This document shows positions 34,090 through 45,971 of a stretch of DNA of 64,000 nt, in pieces; position 1 is the first letter of the stretch, and each line of letters opens with the position of its first letter. The notes beneath the pieces were generated by a model that was given only the letters and a program-made list of their open reading frames with translations, was not told where the DNA came from and made no database searches. The position numbers were made by a program, and so were the translations under genes. This stretch comes from Panax quinquefolius (taxonomy: Eukaryota; Streptophyta; Magnoliopsida; Apiales; Araliaceae), in the NCBI GenBank assembly GCA_020205615.1, contig CM035171.1, positions 7,209,399 to 7,273,398 of the forward strand, written 5' to 3'.

Positions 34090-34751
34090 CTAGATAGATA
34101 TCCACAAAATTTAATAACTTCTGATTAGTTTCAGTTAATAATTAATTAATGCCTTTTAATTTTTGCTTAATTTCATGCATGGAATAAAGCTCCAAATTGT
34201 GCAAGACTTTTAATCATTACATGAAAAAGTTGAGATGTTGGAACTTATTACAAAATCAAGTAAAGTTTCGTTATAGTTGCATGGCTATTTAAGTACCATT
34301 TGGCACCAGATTTCTCTGTTTGTTTGTTTTTTCCAATATCAAAATGGGTGCTCTTTAATGCATGGTTTAAACTTTTAAGTGTTTGTAAGTTGGAGTAATA
34401 TAGATGCACCGTATCAAAATTTTGACTGCGCAAAATAATATTGGCCTGGAAATTCTTTCATAATTACTTCATCGCCAATATGGATTTTAATAAGGGTTTA
34501 TATGTATAAGACTATTAAATTTTAAGTATATTATTTAGCGCAAATAAATATAAAAATAATTTAAGTATATTTATTTATTCATTTAACTCTCTCTCTCTCT
34601 CCTTTTTTTATTTAGTTATCAAAATGAAAATGTCTTTGGCTTTTATGTTATGTAATACCATTAATTAGAACAAATTAATGTACTACTTGTGTTAATATTG
34701 ATTTACCCAAGGAGGGCAGCTTCCATTAACCTTTCCGGATTGCTGAAATAA

Positions 34752-34799
<48 letters not shown>

Positions 34800-35374
34800 C
34801 GTATATTACTGTTTTAATTTTTGCATATATTGACCTTCTGAAGTAACTTAATACATTTTTAAATTCAAAATTTATATGAAATCCTATAATTAATTATAAT
34901 TTTATTCAATTAATTGAATGATAAATACATGTATACTATCTATAAAGTACTGTTCATTAAATATAAAAATTAATCGTTTCATAATTTTTAATGAATTATC
35001 TTAATTTTATATTTAAAAATATCTCAAATTAATTTTAAAAACTAACAATAATTTTATAATTTAAAATAGAGAAAGTATATTATTAACTCTTTTAATGATT
35101 TGAAACCCTTATGTCTTCAGCTGCTCTCCTGCTGTATAACTTTTAACCATATACTCTTTACCAGAATTTATTTTTTTGTGAAGTGAAATCCAAGTCTAGT
35201 TAATTGCAAACAAAACTTCAAGCAAGATAATCAAAACAAATACTACTCCCTCCATTCTTTTTAATGGATCCAATTTCATCCAATACACAAATTATTTGAT
35301 CTTAATAATTTTGTTAGTAACAATCAAAATATGTTAATTGATAGTTAAAGATCAATCTTATAAAAAATTAGAAT
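34090..35374. other. 3' flank of the TPS gene, AT-rich
   Basis: 34090 to about 34991 repeats the flank of the first copy. A TA run lies at 34754-34798. After that the sequence is unique. actccctccattc at 35246 looks like one end of a Stowaway-type MITE, but I found no partner end. No gene is seen. Confidence 0.55.
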
Positions 35375-37007
35375 CGTCATTTGCACTGGCTCACCCATTT
35401 CACCAGTCATCTTTGCATAGTGCTCCCAATCATCTTAAATTTTGATCAAATGGCCGGATCCCCTATAGATACAATTGGGTACAAATGACTTGTAGACATT
35501 CTTCAAACTGTCTCCTGATATCTTTTGTGATCCATCATTGTTCGGCAGAATAGAGTGATCATTTGTTCAGCCATGGGTAAATTAACTACTATTATTGTTC
35601 TTTAATTTCAACCAACAGAGCAAAATCAGAAACAAACTATGCAAGAAGAAAATTAGTTTTAACTACATTTATTCAAACATCACATATAGGTTTTTAAACC
35701 TCTTCCTTGGAAGTTCAAATCATAAATTAATTCCTGCATTGCAAGTTTGTTGCCTGCATGTGAACCTCCGTTGATTACATTAAATGCAGATGCAGGTACA
35801 GGCAGCACTAATGTTTTGTTTCCAGCAAGATTTGCAATGTGCTGCATGGTAGAAACAAGATAACAGTAAGCATATGAACAAATTTAAAGCTTGTAATTTA
35901 TACATCAAATTAACTGAGAAAGGAAGAAACGATGTAGCAATTCAATACCTTGTAGAGGGGGATTTAATTTGTTGACATGACTAGCTCCTGCTTTGCAAAC
36001 AGCAAGCCAAGATAGCATTTGCACCAAGCTTGCATAATCGAAGAGAAAACAGGAGTACCAAACTCTCAAGATTCATCTACATAAATTAATATAAAGTGCA
36101 CAAACCAAGTTATTAAGGACAGAGCAGCGAACTTCACATTTGCACAGACCCCATTCATTCACTGTTCCGTCAAGTTGTTGCACCATGAAATTAATTGTCA
36201 AGTTGGGTTTGCTCCTGTAGTTGAATATATAGGACTAAAACTTTATTTTTTTAATAAACAATCCAATTCTTTTAAAGAAAAGAACACTAAGAAACAAAAT
36301 GAAGCTTCATAAACAGAAATAAAGAAAAGAAATTAAGTGCACAAATATATACCTTGCCAATCAATGCAGGTTCAATAATTGAGTTCACATTCTCCAAACA
36401 TATGCAGTTCAGATGGCTGCTACCAAGCAAATATTGGTTGGTGGCCCAGATGAGATGGGCTATATGCATTCTGTTTCCATCTCAATACAATGTAATAACT
36501 TGGGTTTTTGGATAACGTAGTTATCAAGGATATATAATTTATAGTACACAATGCAGATGAAGTAGCAGACTTTCACTGTAACATAGTTACATTGCATATG
36601 ATAAAAGAGGGGGAGCAGATCCTAGGGAAAATCAGAACCTCCATCTCTCAATTATAGAGCTTCATATATACCTTAAATTAACTGCATATAGCTATACTCC
36701 ATCAATGATTATTAGGGAATTTTACCGGTAGAATTGAAGCACAGCTTGGTACTGCAGCCTTGGCCAATGTTCCATCCGAAAGAGTAATATCAACCTGAAA
36801 TTTCAATCACATTCACTATAAATTACTTCAGCTAATAAATATAAATTCCAATCAAAATCTACACAAACGGATTTGCCGTCGTTTTTTTATGCATTTACTA
36901 AACAACAAAAAAATTAAAAGTACATTTTTTTTTGAAGAAATTGAGTAAATAAATAAGAATATAACTTACTTCAACGGTAGGATTTCCGCGACCTTAATCG
37001 TCGCCAT
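35375..37007 (-). pseudogene. Enolase pseudogene with introns
   Basis: Minus-strand blocks read like plant enolase in order: MATIK then RGNPTVE (37007-36970), VDITLSDGTLAKAAVPS (36794-36740), ENVNSIIEPALIGK (about 36395-36353), NFMVQQLDGTVNEWG (about 36195-36150), KLGANAILA with a damaged continuation (about 36035-35950), [17 protein letters not shown] and [18 protein letters not shown] (about 35842-35735), and [18 protein letters not shown] then DDWEHYAKMTGE (about 35555-35385). Splice-like boundaries (gtaagt after the first block) show it arose by DNA duplication, not by retroposition. The first exon lacks about 28 bp. Frameshifts and missing exons make it non-functional. Enolase converts 2-phosphoglycerate to phosphoenolpyruvate; this copy cannot. 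Confidence 0.88.
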
Positions 37008-37200
37008 TATTGTAAATAATAACAGTTGAATCGCACGAGTAGATGTAGTAATTTATTTCCTCTGCTTTTTCTTCTGCACTTTCTCTTTAATGAGAATGAA
37101 GGTTCAGGATATTTTTGTTTACAAGAATTAAATTTGGAATTGGATTATTAATCATAACTTCATAAGTGTCTCCTATTTTTAAAAATACTACTCCCTCCGT
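37008..37200. other. Flank of the enolase relic
   Basis: The pyrimidine-rich stretch at 37055-37090 on the plus strand would have been 5' leader sequence of the enolase relic. No other feature is visible. Confidence 0.3.
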
Positions 37201-37450
37201 CTCCAAATTAAGCTGCTCAGGCTTTGATTTTTTAAAGTCAAATCGACTTATTTTTAATTAATAATTAAGCGTATATAAATATATTTCTAAAATTATAAAA
37301 ATTAGGATTAGTAATAAATTGTATATACTTTCTTTTGGTTATAATCTCTTCACCTATATTTTAGCAAAAATAGTAAAAAGATTAGTTTTAAAAATTGTCA
37401 ATTTGACTTTAAAAAGTCAAAACTGAATAATTAATTTGGGACGGAGAGAG
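37201..37450. mobile_element. Stowaway-type MITE (Tc1/mariner)
   Basis: It is 250 bp long, flanked by TA on both sides (37199-37200 and 37451-37452). The terminal inverted repeats are ctccctccgtctccaaatta at the left and, reversed, ctctctccgtcccaaatta at the right. The CTCCCTCCGT end is characteristic of plant Stowaway elements. Internal arms (ttaaagtcaaa and gactttaaaaagtc) add to a fold-back structure. It is non-coding. Confidence 0.85.
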
Positions 37451-37789
37451 TATTAATTAAGGGATAATAAAATAATATGAAAATAGATTATTTAATACCG
37501 TGTTCAACTAAGTATTATATAATCCTTATCATTTGAGACTAAAAATTTGTTAACAAAAATAATCTGGAATTGAACGATCCATCTCACATCAATTTATTAC
37601 ATACATGTGTATACTAACCCAATAAGTATGTTGGACTACCTCTTTACCTAAAAGGTTAACATATTAGGTTGAGACTCCACCGTACTTATTAACACATCTA
37701 TATTTTGGGATTAATTAGAAATATCCCAACATATTGATTTATATTATCATATCTATCTATAATACTCAAACTAATAAGAATTAAGACCG

Positions 37790-38575
37790 AGCAAAAAACG
37801 GATATAACTGAATAATCGAATTGAATCGAGTTTTTTAACCAAAATTTCTTAATAATTCGGTTATATCCGAATTCTTATTCGGTATTCTGATCCGATTATT
37901 AAAATCATCATATTCGGTTACCCGAATAATCGAATATATTCATTAAAAAAAGAATTTAATATTTGTATGATGTACTGGGCCTGATAAGTCAAATAAGGTT
38001 TTAAATTTGGACGACCAAAAAGTGGCCCATGGCCCAGAGATCCATAATTTTTGGGAAAAAAAAAAAAAGTAGATCTCATCTTGATAACCCTAATTCCATC
38101 TGTGTTCCTCCCTACTCCAGTGTGTTCGCGGCTTCGCGCCCCAAATGGTTATTCTCCTTTCACAATAAACCCTGCTACAGCTGCTTATTAATATCACCGG
38201 CTAAATTAAGCGCCATCAGAGTGACTCACTGCCCCTAATTCCATCTCATTTCCAAGTCTTGCCTCTTGGCTCTCAAGTCTGATCTCAGATTCATCTCGCC
38301 GACCACCATCTTCGCATCAGTCTCCCGCGTCCGCTGCTCACGATCTCACCGTCCCACCATCTCATGCTCTCTATCTCTGGTATTTATTTTTAATAAACTT
38401 CGTCTGTTGAGACATTTTCAGTTGGCCCAAATGCAATCAATTCATAATACATATGGAACCTAATTTCGGTATTAACCGAAATAACCGAATAACAAATCGG
38501 TTATTCGGTTTCGGTAATTCGGATATAAATAAGCAGATTTTGCTATTCGGTTACGGTTATAACCGAATGTAATAT
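37790..38575. mobile_element. Candidate non-autonomous transposon with a gene-like core
   Basis: Two AT-rich ends, 37800-37945 and 38462-38575, are full of ccgaataa and ttattcgg motifs in both orientations. Between them lies a GC-richer block (38040-38460) that looks like a 5' leader or exon of an unrelated gene: open frames at 38029-38238 and 38266-38463, Ser/Pro-rich, no family recognised. This is the layout of a Pack-type element. No clean terminal repeat or target duplication was found. Confidence 0.35.
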
Positions 38576-40367
38576 CTTTGTTATTAGTGTTAAATGTAAT
38601 AATTCAAATGGTAAATTTTTATTCGATCTTTTAAATAATTCTGAGTTTATTTTAATTTATCTAAAAAATAAATATGTGACTAATATTATTTAATTTTAAA
38701 ATTAATAATCTGCATTAACATGAACTTAGTTATTTATAGCGGGAACGTGGGGGAGGTTGGTAGTTTGATTCTGACCGTGGGATTATGAGGAATGGTGGGC
38801 TAATATCAGCCGCCATGATGGGTTTTCTTGGGCATCACGAGACGCTGGTTTGGTTTGTTTCTAAATTCTAGTGGGGCTCATGGACTTCGTCCCAAAGTCG
38901 GTGTTGAGACCGAATGTTGTCCGGTTTCTAGTTGCTTGCTCCGTTTTTAAAACATTGTAGGCTGCGTTTGTGAGTTTGGAGAGAAGGGAAAGTATAAAAA
39001 GAGAAGGGAGGGGATTACAATTTTTTCTTGAATGAAAGGGATGGGATAGTTATTATATTTTTTGTTTGTGAGTTTAGAAGGAAGTGGGGCGGTCACCCAC
39101 AAGGGGTATAACTGACTGAACTCTTACCACGGGATAATAGTGCATTTAACCCTAAACACCTCCCTCTCTTTAAGACTTTTAAGCCTTGTGTAGAGCTCTC
39201 TGTGAACTATTGTTATTATTAAGTGCCTTCTTCTTGTTCTGTCTCTTCAGAGCTGCTCTTCAAGACGGTAACAATATATTTTGGCTGTTATTTTACCAGT
39301 TAAATAATTTCAAATTAGGTCATATATTTAGCAATCGATTCTACGAAGAGAGTTATTAATGTACTGTTATCAAATTCTATTGTTATTGTTCGCCATTCAT
39401 TTGTTGTATTTCCCTAAACACCTCCCCCCCCCTTCCCCCCCCCCCCCCCCTTTTCCTTCTTATTTGACGCCATGGTTTTGTAACACCTTCAAGCATTTTT
39501 GTTGATTTAAATGCCAATAAGCGTCTCTATTTTTAGGGATGTAGGTATTTGTAAAAAAATTATTTGGTACTTGTGTTCAATTGTATCCCAAACTTAAATT
39601 TAAAACTTTAATAATATATGCATAATCAATAATTTGTGAGAATGTAGTTGTTTTGTTCAATAATTTTTAGGGATGAAGGTATTTGTTTTTTTCCCTGTTT
39701 GTCTGTGTTGGGAGAGGTTAAATCTGGTGATGGTGTTAATAGGTGAACTTTTGGTTTCCTTCACTAAGTTTATTTAACTAGACCCGAGTGGAAACCTTTT
39801 AAAAAATAAGTCCGTTCAAATGGATATGAATTCCAAAGTAGAGGCCCCTATATTCTCATTAATTTCTCTTTGAAAGATTGGTGCATTCATTCTACAAATT
39901 AGCTTGCCTGAAAATTTCTAACTAGTAATCCACTCTATATATAGGATAGAAATTCAATGCTTAGCTCTCAGGACCTTAGTTTATGCTTTAGATTACTTAT
40001 TTTGGACTCATGTTACGGCAACTGATCTGAAATCGGGAGAAGGAGGTTATCATTCTAAAGGCTTAAGAAAGCTATGTAATTTTGACAAGTGTTATGTGTA
40101 AGGTTCTGGTTCCAGAAACTTCGGCTCTAATGAGCCTTCTTCTAAAAGAATGTTTAGACATATAAGAAAAATCCTTTCCCCGTGCATATAAATAGTTTAT
40201 TAGGAGTTTATATTGCTTGAAGTTGTAGCTAAACCTTATGGTAACGATTGCCTCCATATGAAGTTGAAAATCCTTTCTCTCTGTGTTTATTAAATGGCCA
40301 AGGTCCTCTGCTTGGAGTTAAGTGTTTATCTAAGTTCTTTTAAAATAAACAAGATGAACCAGCATAG
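38576..40367. other. Intergenic DNA upstream of LSM8
   Basis: No coding sequence is recognised. A block at 39140-39275 (aaccctaaacacctccc, then pyrimidine-rich sequence, then a possible donor gacggtaaca) looks like the promoter and leader of a housekeeping gene. It may be a remote non-coding first exon of LSM8. A run of C residues lies at 39422-39451. Confidence 0.35.
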
Positions 40368-40998
40368 CAATGTTCTAAAAGGCGCTAGGCGGACGACCGG
40401 GGTGGCCTAGCGCTTAGAGGGCCTAGGCGGGATTTTTGATTTTAAACCAATTTTAATATTTCATCTTACATATATCCAAACAAAACAATAATATAAAACA
40501 AAACAATCTATAATAAAAATAATAAAGGTCTTTGCTTAAAGTTTAAACACATATCTTTAACGTATTAGTTTTATTCATAAACAAGATTGCTATTAAATAA
40601 TAAAATTTCAAGAATTCAATTCGATATTAAAACTTAAGAAACTAAATATAAATTTAAGAATTATATTGAATTAAACTAAATATTACAAATGTATCATCAT
40701 TTATATAATTTGAAGTTGATACAAGTTCAAAAAATTACAACTATAATAAAATTAACCGTTTTGACTTGATCTTGTTCACTTTTTGTTGTGATTTGATATG
40801 CTACAACCTACATTATGAATATGGTAAATTATTAGAAAAATAAATATATCAAGATCTATTTTAGTTAGTTATTAAAATTAAAAAAAAAATCTCTGTCTAG
40901 ACCCCACCTAATTCTCTGGAGGGATTTTTTGGTTTAGGCGAGGCGTCAGGGGGCCTAGCGCCTAGGCGAGGTCTAGGCGGCCGCCTTTTAGAACACTG
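40368..40998. mobile_element. hAT-type MITE, 631 bp
   Basis: The left end is caatgttctaaaaggcg. The right end, reversed, is cagtgttctaaaaggcg, followed inward on both sides by gcctaggcg-rich sequence. The flanks are cagcatag and caacatag, an 8-bp duplication with one difference, as expected for hAT elements. The interior is AT-rich and non-coding. Confidence 0.85.
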
Positions 40999-43006
40999 CA
41001 ACATAGGAATTCTACAAAATTAGAATGGCCATAAGATTATTAAGTCTTATGTTAATAAGTAATAGGTTATCCACATTCCATCTCATTAGAAACATCTCTA
41101 GTATGTGAATATATCAATTTATTGAACAAAGTACGTCCAGCCTATTTTTCTTGTGGATTAGGTGGTGTTTAGCTTGGGAGCTAGTGTCTACTTTTAGTGG
41201 TGCTCCTATGTTTTTTTAATCCTAATTTTAGGTGATTGGGTTGCTCCTTTATTTTGTTTTTGTTAATCTTAGTTTTTAGTTGTTGAATTGGATCCATGCT
41301 TGGAAGGTCTTTCATTAGCTCCTTAGCCTATTTTATATACCTTGGGCAGAGAGGCATCGTCCCCTTTGGCAGTTTGTTTGTAATAATATCTGCTTTTCCA
41401 TATAAAGAAAAAAAGGTAAAAAAAGAAGCTGGTATAATACTTTGAGTTTCTTTCTTGCCTTTGGCCTGATAAGATGAAGCTTCGTAGGAATGATCCTCTG
41501 TCAAATAGCAGAATTTTGTAATTCCAACATTCTACCATTACTGTTGTAATGTATATAAGCATAACTCAAATTTATTAAGCTGGACTGACTAGCAGAATTG
41601 TGTACAAGTCAAATAAAAATCTTGTGGTGGTAGGTGTCTTTCTTTGTACTTGTGAAGGCCATTTCATTAACCATTCATTATAACCAATTAACCACCATGT
41701 TTTAAAAAGGCATTACTAAAATTCATATTGCAACCTTATTCGAATTGGCATCAATCTCAACTTACTATACTAAAACAGAGGGCATATCATTGAAAAATAT
41801 TGTTTGTTCGGGAAATTAACCTGCAACCCCAAGATTGAATGTTACAAAGAACGCTTGACGACTATAGAGATGAGAAACCCTTATACTGCACTAGTGCACT
41901 TAGATTAAAGAATTGGAATAGAGGAAATAATGGAATGAAAAAGTGTATTTCGTGATCATTTCAGTGGATAAACCATTCCAATGGAATGAAAAGTCATTCC
42001 ATTCCCTTGATTTTCATTCCATGTGGGAGGTGGTGGAATGCGATCCATTCATTTCACAATTGGAATACCTTGATTTTGTATGTGACAGTTTTGTCATCCC
42101 ATCACACCAACCATCACCACCAACCAAATATACACTTGAGATGCTTAAAAATCATTTCATTCCTTCCTTCCTCTATTTCATTCCTTCAATCTAAACATAA
42201 CATAACTTCTTTGGCATTTGTTAAACAAAAAATAGACTGGAATCTATAAATTACTCCCCATCCGCCATACAAACGTGGAGAAAAAAAGGATTCTTAACTA
42301 ATAAGGGGTAATAAAGTCTTTTCGTAGGACGGTGGGAAAAGACTATTGCCTGCATTTAATATGGTGGGCAGTTTAGTTAAGGGATTTTTATGTTGTTAGA
42401 TCTAAGCTTAGACGGTGGGAGATTGATTGGTTGGCTATGGATCATTCCCCAATATATATGGAAAAACACGAATGTGGTTCTCACAGATATTTGGCTATGT
42501 CAAACAGACAGCCTAAACAAATGTAGTTCTCATTAATAAAACGGTGAAATGACAAAACTGCCATTATCGAAAATGGTGAAATGACTAAATTGTCATTAAT
42601 GAAATCCCTATGCAACAGCCAGTTGGCTTCGGTCACAACCATGTTATCTGGTGGAGTAGCAAAGGCAATGTACCATAGCATGAGACAAGGCTTAATGAGT
42701 GTTCCTCTAATTGAGATTAATAAAGTTCAGTTAATCATTTTATGGATGAGTTGTTTGTCTTTGTTTTTTGAAGGCAATTTAGTTCCTTCCTCATTTTAAA
42801 AGAGTGATTAAAAGATAGTGATACATATACTTATAATTCTTCACCATTTACTGCAATTTGTATTTCCATATTTTTCTTATTTACTCCGTGGGTTTTTCGC
42901 ATGATTTGCTTGGGCTTGTTGGGACCATCTGATTTCATGTGTTTTTGAATAGGTCAAGAGCATCAACAAGGTATATCAGCTTCTGAGCTTTAGTGGTCTT
43001 CACAGA
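40999..43006. other. Intergenic DNA before LSM8
   Basis: No gene is recognised. 41910-42192 is an imperfect inverted repeat described separately. Open frames here, such as 41323-41562 and 42581-42799, show no conserved motif. A splice-acceptor-like ttttgaatag at 42945-42954 lies just before the LSM8 start and may end an intron in its leader. Confidence 0.45.
41910..42192. repeat. Imperfect terminal inverted repeat, possible MITE
   Basis: The left end has gaattggaatagaggaaat and aatggaatgaaa. The right end, reversed, has gattgaaggaatgaaataga and ggaatgaaat. The interior repeats ggaatg and cattcc motifs. An open frame of 83 codons covers it but is compositionally explained by the repeat. No target duplication is evident. 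Confidence 0.4.
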
Positions 43007-44591
43007 ATGTCGGGTGGACCTGGGCTTGAAACTCTTGTAGACCGTATGATTCCTTAAACCCTCTTAATATAGATTTTTGTCACTATTTTTGCCTTCGTTG
43101 ATGACATGCTTCTGCTAATCCGAAGTTTCTTGGAGTGATTACTGGATTTTCTAAAATCGTTTATTTTTGTTTGCTGAAAGCTTGAAACCATATTTTATGA
43201 TGAATATCAGAAATTCCAAGGTTCTTTAATGGACTACTGAATTTTCTGAAGGTAATTGTATTTGTTACTGAAAGTCTGAAACATATTTTATCATTTTGTT
43301 TTTACAGAATTAATTTCAGTTATAACAAATGATGGGCGCAATATAGTGGTGAGTTACTCAGTTTGGACTACAGTAGTAAAATCTTGTGTATGAAAGTTAC
43401 TGTTTGAGACATAAGACATTAATATGGTTTTCTTTTCAGGGAGTTTTAAAAGGTTTTGACCAGGCTACAAATATAATTCTCGATGAATCTCATGAACGCG
43501 TTTATTCCACTAAGGTATGAATTAGTTTATGGAGAATATACACATGAACGAGTGCTCTCTCTTTATAGTTTTAAATTATTCATACTAGAGAAACTTTTAG
43601 ATAATTTTATTAGAGTTCAATAGTAAATGTAGTCATTCAAGCATTACTTACTCTAGAGATTTGCTGGCGTGTTTTCATTGTGCATCTTCTTTTCTGTCAA
43701 CTTTCTGCTATCCAATCCATTGTTACAAGCTTTTGATTCTTTGGCTCTGGGGTAATTTGATTATTTAATCACTGTACTTAGATTATTTTCCAATACAGTT
43801 TCTTTTGGCGTACTTACATTTTAAAGAATCTTTACTGTCTTGTTAAATTTTGGGTTGCGAGTTTTGTTGACCATGCATCTAAAAAATCTTAGTGGTTTTA
43901 CGCATGGTGAGGTTTAGAGTGAGTGCATTGAAAGCAGTGGAAGTAGACTTCAAACTCCTACAGAACTTGAGATGCCTATGAGATCCACACTTTGTTGATG
44001 CTTCATCTTTTATTTTGGTGTACCTTCGTGCCGCAACAAGCTTATAACTTTTCCTTGAGGACTGAGACTTGATAACGAATGGATTCCAATATGTTCAAAT
44101 ACCTTTTTTTTAGTGAAGTTTACTTTATGTAACTGTAGGGAAGAATTGTTATGTAAATTATTTTGGATGTAAATACAATGACTGTTCAAGTGTTAGTACA
44201 GTTATCAAGTTTATTCCGAATGTGTAAAAATTCCGCCATAATATTCTTGTTTTAAGTTACTATCCTAACCTAGAAGTTTCTCCATGATTCTTTAAGCAGT
44301 TAACTTTCTTTTTGTACTCGATTTTCAGGAAGGTGTCCAGCAACTCGTGTTAGGTCTTTACATCATCAGGGGTGATAACATGTATGATTTCTCCTGTTTC
44401 AAATCTTAATTCCATATTCTTATCTGAGTTTACTTTAAGCTGCTTAAAACACTGGTTGCATGCTGTTTCATTTAATTATTCTTCCCTTTCTGCATTGCAG
44501 AAGCATTGTTGGGGAGGTAGATATAGAACTAGATGAAAGCCTGGAATTGTCAAAATTGAGAGCTCACCCTCTGAAGCCTGTTATCCACTGA
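43007..44591 (+). CDS. LSM8: U6 snRNA-associated Sm-like protein LSm8
   Basis: Five exons (43007-43043, 43308-43348, 43440-43514, 44329-44381, 44501-44591) with GT-AG introns give 98 aa, the usual plant LSm8 length. The product starts MSGGPGLETLVDQLISVITN, continues with the Sm1 core GVLKGFDQATNIILDESHER, the Sm2 core LVLGLYIIRGDNI, and ends KLRAHPLKPVIH. LSm8 replaces LSm1 in the nuclear LSm2-8 ring, which binds the 3' U-tract of U6 snRNA and supports pre-mRNA splicing. Intron 3 is long (814 bp). The start codon is the first ATG of the exon and fits the family. The gene converges with the BTB/NPH3 gene 1.4 kb downstream. Confidence 0.96.
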
Positions 44592-45971
44592 ACAATTCAA
44601 GATGAATGTTGTAAGGAAAATAGCTGCTTGAATTTAATTAGAAGTAAAACTATTAAGATTGTAAAAGAATTTAAGGAACTAAATTATTTGGAGCATTGCT
44701 TATGAATGTCTTTATTATTTAAGGTATATTATATATCTTGAGCAAACCAAATGGAGTGAATCATATAGATTTATGTCAACTGAAGCATAAAAGTCAGTCC
44801 TAACTACTACCGGTATTATTTGGAGGATGGATATATACTAGTAGTATAATACTCGTCTTCTATCTTCTCGTCGTTTCATCATGTTTACCATAACATGCAT
44901 ATGCATGTGTTCGGTGGAAGAGACATAGCCCTCCCCCGTATTTATATATATATATATATATATTCTCTTAAAATGTCAATTACACCATAAGATAGTTTTG
45001 TTAAAGAAAGCCCTTTATAAATTACTAGTATTTATTACTACTCTTGTTCAGTTGTTGTACTAGATTCTCATTTGATTTCTTGAATTTATTTACTCATCTG
45101 ATTTGTGATGAATCTATTGAATCACAATATTTTAAATTCGTCTATCTAATTTCATTTAGATTAGATTCCTACCCATTTTCTTGATTTGATTCGTCTATCT
45201 ATTTTCTTTATAGTATACGTATAATGGATTTCAAATTTATCAATTCAATATATTTTAGATTATGTTTTTTAAAAAATAAAATAAATAAAGAGACCTTCTT
45301 CTCTCCCGACCATCACATAGATAACTTTTTTTGGCGCAGCTGGTACATTCAATTCAATTCAATTGGGAACAGTGTCAGTAGTCAGCGTTACCGGTACGAA
45401 TAATCCAATGGAGTGGAGTACTCAACTCAAGCACTGTTAATTACACTGTAACCGAGGAAACTGATACCAATACAACCTCTCTAGTTTGTTTGTTTTTTAT
45501 AGTATTATCTGCAATTAGAATTTAGGACTTTGGCCAGCAAACGACCCTTGTGATGTCCCTCTCAACAAACAAACAAACACAATCAAGCTGCTTGATGATG
45601 ATCCATTAATTGATGTGAGATTAATCCTTTTTTAATTGTTAATGATTTTTAAAAAAAATAATTAAATTTTAGGTGGATTTATTTATATGTGAAATTGAAA
45701 ATAAAAAAAGGAAATGTCATAGAAATGGCCTATAATGGTTGTTGTAATAATAGATACAGTACAACACAAAGAATGAAAGAAGAATATACAGTAGGTACTA
45801 ACTAGAACACAGCAAATACACACTAGTCTTTTTCTCAATTCTCTCGCTCGCTGTTAAATATACAGCAGCCAAAACCTCATATCTGCAAAACAAACTGCAC
45901 TCAGTAGTCACCTTTACTGATTTCATCATGAAAAAAATAATAAAAAAGCTATGTACGTACATCAATATCTG
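44592..45971. other. Convergent intergenic region
   Basis: This stretch holds the 3' ends of LSM8 and of the BTB/NPH3 gene. It is AT-rich, with a TA run at 44944-44963. Nothing else is recognised. Confidence 0.6.

Noticed and set aside
35246..35380. A possible second Stowaway MITE starting actccctccattc
   Set aside because: No matching inverted end was found downstream.
38029..38463. Two adjacent frames resembling a small gene
   Set aside because: No start context, splice structure or family could be supported. It is reported only as the core of a possible transposon.
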